Assembly (NCBI GenBank): GCA_036013055.1
Contig: DASCQM010000016.1
Span: forward strand, 62,001-126,000
Origin: SHYR01 sp036013055
Lineage (GTDB): Bacteria; Chloroflexota; Dehalococcoidia; UBA2979
DNA: 64,000 nt
Direction of reading: 5' to 3'
Positions within the stretch are counted from its first letter, which is position 1. The number at the start of each line of letters is the position of its first letter. Made by a program: the position numbers and the translations under genes. The notes under the pieces were generated by a model. That model searched no databases. It was not told the origin of the DNA and saw nothing but the letters and a program-made list of their open reading frames with translations. Shown one piece after another: positions 53,539-61,695 of the stretch.

Positions 53539-53921
53539 GGTGGCTCGCGATCGACCCCGGCACGAAGCGGGTCGGTCTCGCGATCTGCGACCCGGACGAG
53601 AAGGTCGCCGTGCCGCTTGAGATCGTCCCGGCCTCTGCTGCCTTCCCGGCCGTCCGCTCGATCGCCGCACGCGAAGACGTCGGCGGCATCGTCGTCGGAT
53701 TGGCGCTGCTGATCGATGGTGGCGAGGGCGCGTCGGCGGCGATGGCGCGCAAGCTCGGGGAGCGCCTCAAGCGGCAGTTGGAGCTGCCGGTAGAATACGA
53801 GGACGAGAGCCTGACCTCCGTCGAGGCCGAGCGCGGGGGACGCGGCGAACCTCGCGACGACGTGGCCGCCGCGCTGATCCTCCAGCAATTCATCGACCGC
53901 AGACGACAGGAATCTTCGTGA
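53535..53921 (+). CDS. ruvX: Holliday junction resolvase-like protein RuvX (YqgF)
   Basis: This 128-residue RNase H-fold nuclease is needed for 16S rRNA 5' maturation in E. coli and has also been proposed as a resolvase. Key motifs are the N-terminal Asp7 in AIDPGTKRVGLAI, the strand GGIVVGLALLIDG, the Glu in YEDESLTSVEAE and the C-terminal Asp in RDDVAAALILQQF. The GTG start overlaps the previous stop (GTGA). The ruvX-mltG order after alaS is a common bacterial arrangement. The upstream residues in the longer frame are a shadow of the preceding gene. Confidence 0.94.
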   Translation: MRWLAIDPGTKRVGLAICDPDEKVAVPLEIVPASAAFPAVRSIAAREDVGGIVVGLALLIDGGEGASAAMARKLGERLKRQLELPVEYEDESLTSVEAERGGRGEPRDDVAAALILQQFIDRRRQESS

Positions 53922-55003
53922 TGCGCTCTCGCGATCCGATGCTGCTGGTGCTGCTCGTGGCGACGCTCTATGTCGTCGGCGTCGGTGCGATGCTGGCGTC
54001 GGCGTTGCGCGACTCGACCGACGATGTGTTCACCAGCGCCGATGACGCCGACCTTGCCGTCGCCCTGCTGCCGGTGGCCGCGACCGTCTGCTTCGACGTC
54101 GAATCGGGCGCCGGTGGCGAAGCGATCGCGTTGCGACTCGTCGAAGACCGTATCGTCGCCAGCGAGCGGCAGTTCGCGCTACTGCTGGAGTACGGCGGCG
54201 GCGGGAGCGAGTTGCGCGCCGGGCGGTACGAACTTGAACGCGGCCTGCCCGCTGCTGAGGTGATCCGTCGGCTGCGCGCGGGCGAGACGAATGAGTCGGT
54301 GATCCGAATCCCCGAGGGCCTGCGGCTCGAAGAGCTGGGCGACTGGCTGATCTCCGAGGGCGTCGCCGACGAGCAGAGTTGGCGCGAGGCGATCACGGGT
54401 GCGCGGCCCGAGTCGATCGTCGCTGATCGGCCGGAGGGCGCATCGCTGCTCGGCTATCTGCTCCCTGCGACGTACCCGACCGGCTGCGGCCATCCGCCAT
54501 CGGCGGAGTCGCTGGTGAGCGACATGATCGGCGCGCTCGATGACCGGCTCACCGCGGACCTGCGCGCCACCATCGAAGAAGCGGGGTTCACGCTGCACGA
54601 GGTGCTCACGCTCGCATCGATCGTCGAGAAGGAAGCGATCCAGCCCGATGAGCAGCCGTTGATCGCGTCGGCGCTGCTCAACCGCATCGAGCTGGGGATC
54701 GCGCTGCAGGCCGACCCCACGGTGCAATTCGCGGCGGCGACGGCGAACGAGGGCGAGCGTGGCTGGTGGCCGGAGATCTTCCAGGAGGACCTCGACTTCG
54801 ACTCGCTCTACAACACCTACCAGTATCCCGGTATCCCGCCCGGGCCGATTGCAAACGCCGGGATCGGCGCGATCGTTGCGGTGCTGAATCCGGCCGATAC
54901 GGACTTCTTCTACTTCGTCGCGCGCTGCGATGGCAGCAACCGTCACGAGTTCGCCGCGACGCTCGAAGAGCACAACATCAACGTCGCGCGCTGTCACGGC
55001 TGA
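53918..55003 (+). CDS. mltG: endolytic peptidoglycan transglycosylase MltG
   Basis: This is a 361-residue YceG-family enzyme that cuts nascent glycan strands to terminate their growth. One N-terminal membrane helix (about 6-27) anchors it. A LysM-like part (about 85-130, ELERGLPAAEVIRRL) precedes the catalytic domain, which contains HEVLTLASIVEKEA with the catalytic Glu and the later YNTYQYPGIPPGPIANAG signature. The start overlaps the ruvX stop in ATGA. It acts at the outer face of the cytoplasmic membrane. Its presence implies a peptidoglycan-containing envelope, consistent with glmS and glmU, and argues against wall-less Dehalococcoides-type relatives. Confidence 0.95.
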   Translation: MMRSRDPMLLVLLVATLYVVGVGAMLASALRDSTDDVFTSADDADLAVALLPVAATVCFDVESGAGGEAIALRLVEDRIVASERQFALLLEYGGGGSELRAGRYELERGLPAAEVIRRLRAGETNESVIRIPEGLRLEELGDWLISEGVADEQSWREAITGARPESIVADRPEGASLLGYLLPATYPTGCGHPPSAESLVSDMIGALDDRLTADLRATIEEAGFTLHEVLTLASIVEKEAIQPDEQPLIASALLNRIELGIALQADPTVQFAAATANEGERGWWPEIFQEDLDFDSLYNTYQYPGIPPGPIANAGIGAIVAVLNPADTDFFYFVARCDGSNRHEFAATLEEHNINVARCHG

Positions 55004-55009
55004 GCGGCG

Positions 55010-55864
55010 ATGGCCACCCGCACCATCGCCCTGCTCGGCCATCCCATCGCGCACTCGCTCTCGCCGCGCTTCCAGCAGGCCGCGCTCAAGGCCGCCGTCG
55101 TCGACGCGACGTACGAGGCGTGGGACACCCCCGACGACGAGCTGGCGGATGCCGTCGCCCGGCTGCGCGCGCCGGGCGTGATGGGCGCGAACGTCACCGT
55201 GCCGCACAAGGTTGCCGTGATTGAACTGCTCGATGAGGTCGATGCGCTGGCAGAGCGCGTCGGCGCGGTGAACACGATTGTTCAGCGCGACGACTCGCTG
55301 CACGGAACGAACACCGATGTCCACGGCGTACTGACGGCGCTACGCGATGCGGACGTCGACATTCGCGGCAGTCGCGTCGTGCTGCTCGGCGCGGGAGGCG
55401 CTGCGCGCGCTGTCGTCGTCGCGATGCGCGAAGGTGGGGCGGGCGCACTGACCGTCGCGAACCGTACTGAGGCGAAGGCGCGCGCGCTGACGGACGTCGG
55501 CGGCGACGATCTGCCGGTTGACGTCTGCGCGCTGGACCCGGCATCACCGTCGCTGCGTGCGGCGATGGACGCGGCCAGCCTGGTGGTAAACTCGACCTCG
55601 CTCGGGATGCGACATGGCCCGGATGAAGAGGCGACGCCGCTGCCAGCAGAACTGTTTCACAGCGGCCAGGCAGCGTTCGATCTCGTCTACGCGCCGGAGC
55701 GAACGCCGTTCCTCGGGGCGGCCGAGCAGGGCGGGGCGCGCCCGATCGGGGGACTCGCGATGCTGATCCATCAGGGCGCGGAAGCCTTCCGTCTCTGGAC
55801 GGGTCAGGAACCGCCGCTCGACGTGATGTTCGCGGCCGTGCGCGATTCGCTTAGTGAGGGGTAG
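55010..55864 (+). CDS. aroE: shikimate dehydrogenase
   Basis: This NADPH-dependent enzyme (284 aa) reduces 3-dehydroshikimate. The substrate-binding N-domain shows LLGHPIAHSLSPRFQ and GANVTVPHKVAVI with the catalytic Lys, then NTDVHGV with the catalytic Asp. The Rossmann motif is LLGAGGAARAVVVAM. It starts with ATG six bases after mltG. It is the first shikimate gene of this operon; an unknown gene, aroC and aroKB follow. aroQ is elsewhere in the window, and aroF/G and aroA are not seen. Confidence 0.96.
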   Translation: MATRTIALLGHPIAHSLSPRFQQAALKAAVVDATYEAWDTPDDELADAVARLRAPGVMGANVTVPHKVAVIELLDEVDALAERVGAVNTIVQRDDSLHGTNTDVHGVLTALRDADVDIRGSRVVLLGAGGAARAVVVAMREGGAGALTVANRTEAKARALTDVGGDDLPVDVCALDPASPSLRAAMDAASLVVNSTSLGMRHGPDEEATPLPAELFHSGQAAFDLVYAPERTPFLGAAEQGGARPIGGLAMLIHQGAEAFRLWTGQEPPLDVMFAAVRDSLSEG

Positions 55865-55870
55865 GCAGCG

Positions 55871-56503
55871 ATGGACATCGGCGTCGCAATCCTCGTCGCG
55901 GTTGGCACGCTCACGGGCTTCGTCGTGCTGCAGGCCGTGCTTGCTGCACGGCACTGGGATCGCGTGATCTCCGACGGAGACGTCGATGCTCTCAAGCAGG
56001 CGCTCGATGAGGCCCTCGACGACTGGCGCACGCGCCGTCCTCCGAAGGGCACGCCGCCGGCGGACTGGCAGGCGCTGCAGTCCGCGACGCTGGTTGCCGC
56101 TGACCGCGACCGCTGCCGCGTCTCGCTGCTCGCGAGCACAGACGTGCGCGTCGTGAACAACGAGCGCCATGACTTCGGCGGTGTCGTCGACGTTGGACGT
56201 CGGGCGGCCGTCTCGATGGCGGAGCGGCTGCTCTACGAGATCCCGCATGTGCGCTTCGACGCGGTGCAGATCGATGTCCACTCGCAGACACCGATCGAGG
56301 GCAGCAGCGGAAGCTGCGTGCTGACGACGCGCGTCTCGCGCGAGACCGCCTACGCGAGTGAGTGGGACAACGGCTCGCCGGAGCAGATACTGAGCGAGTG
56401 GGAGACCGCTGAAGCCAACGATGGCACCATCGATCCGGACGAACACGCATTAATCGTGGCGCAGGCACCCGGCGAGGTGCTGAGCCCCGGAGAGACGGTA
56501 TGA
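55871..56503 (+). CDS. membrane-anchored protein of unknown function between aroE and aroC
   Basis: The 210-residue protein has one N-terminal membrane helix (about 4-26, VAILVAVGTLTGFVVLQAVL). A mixed, charged cytosolic or external domain follows, containing FGGVVDVGRRAAVSMAERL, VRFDAVQIDVHSQ and CVLTTRVSRETA. No catalytic motif is recognised. It starts six bases after aroE, and its stop overlaps the aroC start by four bases, so it is firmly part of the shikimate operon. That linkage alone suggests a housekeeping role, but nothing shows a connection with the pathway. I do not recognise the family. Confidence 0.82.
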   Translation: MDIGVAILVAVGTLTGFVVLQAVLAARHWDRVISDGDVDALKQALDEALDDWRTRRPPKGTPPADWQALQSATLVAADRDRCRVSLLASTDVRVVNNERHDFGGVVDVGRRAAVSMAERLLYEIPHVRFDAVQIDVHSQTPIEGSSGSCVLTTRVSRETAYASEWDNGSPEQILSEWETAEANDGTIDPDEHALIVAQAPGEVLSPGETV

Positions 56504-57681
56504 CTGGGTTTCGATATCTGACCGCGGGGGAATCACACGGGCCGGGCCTGACGATGATCGTCGAAGGCGTGCCCGGCGGCCTACCGCTGACCGAGGACCA
56601 GATCGCGAGCGACCTGCTGCGACGTCAGGGTGGCTATGGTCGCGGGCGGCGTCAGCAGATCGAGACCGACCGCGCGCTGATCACGTCAGGCGTGCGCCAC
56701 GCCACGACGATCGGCTCGCCGATCGCGATGTGGCTCGAGAACGCCGACCACCAGAACGCCAACTGGCAGGTGCGCATGGCCGTCGGCGAGGTCGACGAGG
56801 ACGTCGAACGCGTCACGCTGCTGCGGCCGGGTCACGCGGACCTCACCGGCACGCAGAAGTATGGCTTCGACGATGTGCGCCCGATCCTCGAACGGTCGAG
56901 CGCGCGCGAGACCGCGGCACGGGTCGCCGTTGGCGCGGTCGCACGGGCGCTGCTCGCGGAGATCGGCATCGAGATCCACTCGCACACCGTCGCGATCGGC
57001 GAGGTCGAGGCGAAGATCGAGGGTGAGATCGACTGGGCCGCCGTCGACGCCTCGCCGGTGCGCGTCGCCGACGCGGCGACCGAGGAACGCATGATCGCGA
57101 AGATCGACGCCACGAAGGAAGACCTCGACACCGTCGGCGGTATCTTCGAGGTACGCGCGTCGGGTGTGCCGATCGGCCTCGGCAGCCACGTGCAGTGGGA
57201 CCGCCGCCTCGACGGCCAGATCGCGCAGGCCTTCATGTCGATCAACGCCGTCAAGGGCGTTGAGATCGGTGACGGCTTCGCGAACGCCGCGCGACCCGGC
57301 TCCGAGGCGCAGGACGTGATCCTTCCCGTCGAGCAGTGGGGCGACCGCCCGTGGGACCGCACGACGAACCGCGCCGGTGGCACCGAGGGCGGGATGAGCA
57401 ACGGGCAGGATCTTGTCGTGCGCGCGGCACTGAAGCCGATCTCAACGATCCCGCGCCGCCTGGAGACCGCCGACCTCGCAACCGGCGAGGAGGCGACCTC
57501 CTTCTACGAGCGCTCCGATGTCTGTGTCGTCCCGGCGGGTGGCGTGATCGGGGAGGCGATGCTGGCGATCGTGCTGGCAAAGCTCGCACTGGAGAAGTTC
57601 GGTGGCGACCACATCGACGAGTTCAAGCGCAATTGCGCGGCCTACGTTGCCAGCATCGGGCCACGGGACGGGCGCGAATGA
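56500..57681 (+). CDS. aroC: chorismate synthase
   Basis: This FMN-dependent enzyme (393 aa) converts EPSP to chorismate. Signature segments are FRYLTAGESHGPGL at the start, RRQGGYGRGRRQQIE, GHADLTGTQKYG, RSSARETAARVAVGAV and GGTEGGMSNGQDL. These contain the conserved His and Arg residues for FMN and substrate binding. Length is typical of the longer Gram-positive type. The ATG overlaps the upstream stop and its TGA overlaps the aroKB start (57678-57681), so translation is coupled on both sides. Confidence 0.97.
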   Translation: MTGFRYLTAGESHGPGLTMIVEGVPGGLPLTEDQIASDLLRRQGGYGRGRRQQIETDRALITSGVRHATTIGSPIAMWLENADHQNANWQVRMAVGEVDEDVERVTLLRPGHADLTGTQKYGFDDVRPILERSSARETAARVAVGAVARALLAEIGIEIHSHTVAIGEVEAKIEGEIDWAAVDASPVRVADAATEERMIAKIDATKEDLDTVGGIFEVRASGVPIGLGSHVQWDRRLDGQIAQAFMSINAVKGVEIGDGFANAARPGSEAQDVILPVEQWGDRPWDRTTNRAGGTEGGMSNGQDLVVRAALKPISTIPRRLETADLATGEEATSFYERSDVCVVPAGGVIGEAMLAIVLAKLALEKFGGDHIDEFKRNCAAYVASIGPRDGRE

Positions 57682-59369
57682 GCGCCGTCCAGCAGATCGT
57701 GCTTGTCGGGCTCTCGGGGTCCGGCAAGTCCACGGTCGGTCGTGAACTCTCCGAGCGGCTCGGTTGGACGCTGATCGATACCGACGACGTGATTGCGGAG
57801 CGGGCGGGGAAGACCCCGGCCGAGCTGATCACGGAGAACGGCGAACCGAAGTTCCGCGAGCTGGAGAGCGCCGTGATCGACGAGGTCGTGAAGCACATGC
57901 CTTCGGTGATCGCGACGGGTGGTGGCGCGTTCATCGCCGGACGCAACCGGCGCGCGCTCGGGGAGCGCGGCTACATCTGCTACCTCGATGCGACGCCGCC
58001 CGAGTTGGCGCGGCGGCTGCACCAGCAGGCCGAGGATCAGAAGCGCCCGCTGCTCGGCGACGATCTCGAGGGCGGTCTCTACCAGCTCGACCGCGAGCGT
58101 CGGCCGTTCTACAACCACGCCGACCTCTGGGTGCCGGCGCAGGGTGACGGCACGGATGACCACGGCTTCGAGGAGGTCGCAGACCGCATCCTCAGTGCGT
58201 GGTCAACGAACGCGGCGACGCAACTGCGCCAGGACCGACGGCTGGAGCGGCTGGCGGCGGACGCGCCCGCGCAGGTCCCGGCCGCGATCATCGATACCGG
58301 CACGGAGCGCTCTCCGATCTGGGTCGGCGCCGGCGAGCTGCAACGCTTGCCGGAACGCCTCAACCAGCTCGGGCTGAATGGCACCGTCTTCCTGATCTCG
58401 GACAGCGATGTGATGGAAGCCCACGGCCAGCAGATCGCGGACATCCTCCAGCGCGCCGGGATCGCCGGGGCTTCGTACGTCGTGCCGGCCGGTGAGGCGT
58501 CGAAGTCGCTGCGAGTCGCCGGTGAGCTGTACGCGTGGCTTTCGGAGCAGCGGACGGAGCGCAAGGACGTGATCGTCGCGCTTGGCGGTGGGGTCGTCGG
58601 CGATCTCGCCGGACACGTGGCCGCCACGTACCTGCGCGGGATCTCGCTGGTGCAGGTACCGACATCCGTGCTCGCGATGAATGATTCCGCGATCGGCGGC
58701 AAGGTGGCGGTCGACCTTCCTGCGGGCAAGAACCTCGTTGGCGCGTTCTACCAGCCGCGGGCGGTGATCGCCGACACGTCGACGCTGAGCACACTGCCGC
58801 GTCGCGCCTATCTCGAAGGCTTCGGCGAGGTGATCAAGCACGCGATGATCCTCGACCCGGAGCTGCTGCGGCAGCTCGAACGCCGCGGCGAGGCGCTGAC
58901 GCGGGCGAATCCCGACATCGAAGCGCTCACCGAGGTGACCGCGCGCTCGGCGCGGCTGAAGGCGCTGATCGTCTCCAGTGACCCGAAGGAACGAGGATTG
59001 CGGGCGATCCTCAACTACGGACACACGATCGCGCATGCCATCGAGTCGGTGACAGGCTACAGCGAATACCTGCATGGAGAGGCCGTCTCGATCGGCATGG
59101 CCGGCGAGGCGCGCATCTCTGAGCGGATGGGGCTGATCGACGAAGAGACGCTAACGAGGCAACTCGATCTCCAGCGAGCGTTCGGCTTGCCGCTACAGGC
59201 CAGCGGGCTGGCCGGCAATGCGGTGCTCGACGCGATGCTGATGGACAAGAAGGTCGTGGACGGGCAGCTTCGATTCGTCTTGCTTGAGGGGATCGGTCAC
59301 GCGGTCGTCCACGACGACGTGCCGGCTGACCTGGTCGAAGAGACCGTCAGGGGCCTCGTCGCGCCGTGA
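57678..59369 (+). CDS. aroKB: fused shikimate kinase / 3-dehydroquinate synthase
   Basis: One 563-residue frame encodes two shikimate enzymes. Residues 1 to about 180 are shikimate kinase with P-loop GLSGSGKST (11-19), the DTDD motif and TGGGAF. From about 195 onward is 3-dehydroquinate synthase, with GGGVVGDLAGHVAATYLRG for NAD, MNDSAIGGKVAVDLP with metal and substrate contacts, and LNYGHTIAHAIE with zinc-ligand histidines. The two halves are joined by a short linker with no stop or frameshift. The kinase works three steps after the synthase, so the fusion does not channel consecutive steps. The ATG overlaps the aroC stop. Confidence 0.96.
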   Translation: MSAVQQIVLVGLSGSGKSTVGRELSERLGWTLIDTDDVIAERAGKTPAELITENGEPKFRELESAVIDEVVKHMPSVIATGGGAFIAGRNRRALGERGYICYLDATPPELARRLHQQAEDQKRPLLGDDLEGGLYQLDRERRPFYNHADLWVPAQGDGTDDHGFEEVADRILSAWSTNAATQLRQDRRLERLAADAPAQVPAAIIDTGTERSPIWVGAGELQRLPERLNQLGLNGTVFLISDSDVMEAHGQQIADILQRAGIAGASYVVPAGEASKSLRVAGELYAWLSEQRTERKDVIVALGGGVVGDLAGHVAATYLRGISLVQVPTSVLAMNDSAIGGKVAVDLPAGKNLVGAFYQPRAVIADTSTLSTLPRRAYLEGFGEVIKHAMILDPELLRQLERRGEALTRANPDIEALTEVTARSARLKALIVSSDPKERGLRAILNYGHTIAHAIESVTGYSEYLHGEAVSIGMAGEARISERMGLIDEETLTRQLDLQRAFGLPLQASGLAGNAVLDAMLMDKKVVDGQLRFVLLEGIGHAVVHDDVPADLVEETVRGLVAP

Positions 59370-59379
59370 CCGTCGCACA

Positions 59380-59679
59380 ATGACGCAGGGCATCCGTGGT
59401 GAACCGCGCCGCATCGTTGGGCGCGCGACCGGCCGCGTGCAGGGCGTCGGCTATCGCGCCTTCTGCATCGAGGTCGCGATGCGCCTCCACGTCGATGGCT
59501 ACGCGCAGAACCTGACCGACGGCACGACCGTGGCGTTCGAGGCGGAGGCCGACGAGTCGACGTTGCGGTCGTTCGTCGAGAAGTTGCGCGAAGGCCCCGC
59601 ATTCTCCCGCGTCGACGACGTCGAGTACCGCTGGGAAGAGGTGACCGGCGAGTTCAGGGGCTTCGAGGCGGTGATCTGA
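59380..59679 (+). CDS. acylphosphatase
   Basis: This small enzyme (99 aa) hydrolyses carboxyl-phosphate bonds such as acetyl phosphate. The phosphate-binding loop and catalytic Arg26 are in GRVQGVGYRAF, and the catalytic Asn44 is in GYAQNLTDGTT. The protein ends with a typical FRGFEAVI strand. The ATG at 59380 lies ten bases after aroKB; the longer open frame is a shadow. It is probably the last gene of the operon that starts at alaS. A 12-base palindrome follows its stop but no real terminator is clear. Confidence 0.92.
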   Translation: MTQGIRGEPRRIVGRATGRVQGVGYRAFCIEVAMRLHVDGYAQNLTDGTTVAFEAEADESTLRSFVEKLREGPAFSRVDDVEYRWEEVTGEFRGFEAVI

Positions 59680-59702
59680 GCGGTCTGCCGGCAGAACGGG
59701 CG

Positions 59703-61259
59703 CTAGTCGTCGTTTGACCGCCGCCGAATGTTGATCTGCACCGATTTCGGTACGCCGACACCCTTCAGTAGCTCGACCATCGCCAGCACCGAACGCCCGA
59801 TCATCTCCGTCGGGAAGCCCCAGACATCGACGCGCTTGCCGTCGGCCTGCAGCGTGACTGCGATATCGGACTCGTCGGACAGCTCGCCGCCGCCGTCGAT
59901 CAGTGCGCCTGGTTCGGGCAGCGGCGCTTCGCGATCGACGAGCATCACGTCGCACTGCTCGCCGGGCTCGATCGCATCGACGTCCTCCGGGCAGATCGCG
60001 TAGCCGTTCGCGAGCGACATCGAGGTCAGCACGCCTGAGCCCTGCGGGCCGGTAAGGCGGGCGATGTACTTGCCGTCAACGAGTTCGACGAAGGCGCGGG
60101 CGTAGAAGCGGCGGCCGTCGGTATTGCGGATGCGGTCGGCGGCGGTGGCGCGGACGGTTGGCCGCTCCCACGTCGCGCCCTTGCCGAGCATCGTGAAGAT
60201 CGCGGCGCGGCCGAAGAGTTCCATCGTCATCATCGCGGAGACCGGGTTGCCGGGCAGGCCGAGGTGCGGGATGGTGCGACCGTCCGACGCCGGGAACGTG
60301 CCGAACGCCAGCGGTTTGCCGGGCTTCATGCGCACGGTCCAGAAGCCGATCTCACCCTCGCGCTCGAGGACGTCCTTCACGACATCGAAGTCGCCGCGCG
60401 AGACACCGGCCGAGGTCACGATCAGGTCGGCATCCGCCAGCCCCTCGTGGATGCGCGCGGTGAGCGCCTCCACCGTGTCGGTCGCGATATCGAGCGTGCG
60501 CGCGACCGCGCCGTAGCTCTCGACGAGCGAGGCGAGGCTGAACGTGTTCGAGTCGTAGATCTTGCCGGGCTCAAGCGGCTGGCCGGGGCGCAACAGTTCG
60601 TCGCCTGTCGAGAGGATCGTCACGCGTGGTCGTCGGATCGCCTGCACCGCGCCGAGACCGAGGGAGGCGAGCACGCCGATCTGCGCCGGGCCGAGCACGG
60701 TGCCGGCGGCGAGCACGGCGTCGCCCTCGCGGATGTCCTCGCCGGCGCGTCGGACGTTCGCGGCCGGCCGCGCTTCGACGTCGATGCGTACGCTCTCGCG
60801 CGGCGACTGATCCCACGGCGTCGCGACGTGATCCTCGTCCTGCTCGTCGGTCTCCTCGAACGGCACAATCGCGTCGGCACCGGCGGGGATTGGCGCGCCG
60901 GTCATGATGCGCACGGCCTCGCCGGGGCCGACCTCGCCGTCGAAGACGGAGCCGGCCGCGAGGTAGCCGCTGACGCTCAGGTTGAGCGGCGAGTCGTACG
61001 TCGCGCCCTCGGTGTCGGCGGCGCGCACGGCGTAGCCGTCCATCGCGGTGTTATCGAGTGGCGGAATCGAGAAGCCGGCGCGAATCTCTTCGGCCAGCAC
61101 CTGTCCGCGCGCCTCCAGCAGCGGCGTCGGCGCGGCGTCGAGGGGGGCGAACTGCGCGAGGATGCGCTCGCACGCCTCCTCCACCGAGATCATGTCGGCG
61201 GGGAGGATGCTGCGCGCGTTCTGCGTGCTGGCGCTGTAGGTCAGTTCTTCCTGTGTCAT
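59703..61259 (-). CDS. moeA: molybdopterin molybdenumtransferase MoeA with C-terminal extension
   Basis: The enzyme inserts molybdate into adenylylated molybdopterin. The core shows MISVEEACERILAQ, PPLDNTAMDGYAVRAADT, IMTGAPIPAGADAIVPFE, the domain III segments ILSTGDELLRPG and TSAGVSRGDFDVVKDVL, and LGLPGNPVSAMMTM. Domain IV ends near residue 440. About 75 further residues (from around 445) hold a strand-helix-strand pattern (SDIAVTLQADGKRVDVWG, VLAMVELLKGVGVPKSVQI) not found in ordinary MoeA. The ATG has TACACT exactly six bases upstream and no Shine-Dalgarno. It supplies cofactor for enzymes such as the hydroxylase at the left end. Confidence 0.93.
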   Translation of the reverse strand: MTQEELTYSASTQNARSILPADMISVEEACERILAQFAPLDAAPTPLLEARGQVLAEEIRAGFSIPPLDNTAMDGYAVRAADTEGATYDSPLNLSVSGYLAAGSVFDGEVGPGEAVRIMTGAPIPAGADAIVPFEETDEQDEDHVATPWDQSPRESVRIDVEARPAANVRRAGEDIREGDAVLAAGTVLGPAQIGVLASLGLGAVQAIRRPRVTILSTGDELLRPGQPLEPGKIYDSNTFSLASLVESYGAVARTLDIATDTVEALTARIHEGLADADLIVTSAGVSRGDFDVVKDVLEREGEIGFWTVRMKPGKPLAFGTFPASDGRTIPHLGLPGNPVSAMMTMELFGRAAIFTMLGKGATWERPTVRATAADRIRNTDGRRFYARAFVELVDGKYIARLTGPQGSGVLTSMSLANGYAICPEDVDAIEPGEQCDVMLVDREAPLPEPGALIDGGGELSDESDIAVTLQADGKRVDVWGFPTEMIGRSVLAMVELLKGVGVPKSVQINIRRRSNDD

Positions 61260-61265
61260 GGACTC

Positions 61266-61271
61266 AGTGTA
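61266..61271 (-). promoter_or_regulatory. -10 box for leaderless transcription of moeA
   Basis: TACACT on the minus strand ends exactly six bases before the ATG at 61259, with no Shine-Dalgarno. Confidence 0.6.
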
Positions 61272-61292
61272 TCTGAGGTCGCGACCAGGCTC

Positions 61293-61544
61293 TCAAGCCA
61301 GGCTCACCGCGAGGCAGGTCGTCGTGCGCTGAATGCCGTCGATGCCCTGGATATCCGCCGTGATGCACTTGCCGAGGTTGTCGAGGTCGGCCGCCTCAAG
61401 CTGCACGATCACGTCGAACGGCCCGGTCACCGTGTCGACGGCGCTCACAGTCGCCGTTGCGGACTTCATGTCGCGAAGCGCGAGCCCTACGGCCTCGGTG
61501 CGCCCAACCTCGGTCTCGACCAGGATGTATCCGCGGATGCTCAT
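61293..61544 (-). CDS. stand-alone RAM (Lrp/AsnC ligand-binding) domain protein
   Basis: This 83-residue protein consists only of the effector-binding, dimerising domain of Lrp/AsnC regulators (GYILVETEVGRTEAVGLALR, then VTGPFDVIVQLEA). The helix-turn-helix DNA-binding part is absent. GGGAGG lies seven bases upstream of the ATG, so this is a genuine start and not a truncated regulator. Such stand-alone RAM proteins bind amino acids and may modulate full-length Lrp proteins. It lies 33 bases upstream of moeA on the same strand, but moeA has its own -10 box inside that gap. Confidence 0.9.
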   Translation of the reverse strand: MSIRGYILVETEVGRTEAVGLALRDMKSATATVSAVDTVTGPFDVIVQLEAADLDNLGKCITADIQGIDGIQRTTTCLAVSLA

Positions 61545-61645
61545 GTGCTGCCTCCCCGAGCCGTCCCGCCACTCGGCAGGCCGCCGCGCGGATCGTGGCT
61601 GCGAGGGCCGCGCCTGTCAACGGCGTGGGCGTGGCGCGGACAAGC

Positions 61646-61672
61646 AGAGAGCCCGGCATCGCCGGGCTCTCT
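61646..61672 (-). terminator. hairpin terminator of the metzincin-like protease gene
   Basis: AGAGAGCCCGGC and its perfect complement around an ATC loop begin 23 bases beyond the protease stop. They precede the RAM gene in the same direction. Confidence 0.7.
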
Positions 61673-61695
61673 TGGTTACGACTCGGTATGAGGCG

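Noticed and set aside
59684..59695. TCTGCCGGCAGA palindrome between acylphosphatase and moeA
   Set aside because: There is no loop and no T run, and a 12-base palindrome is easily expected by chance in this composition.
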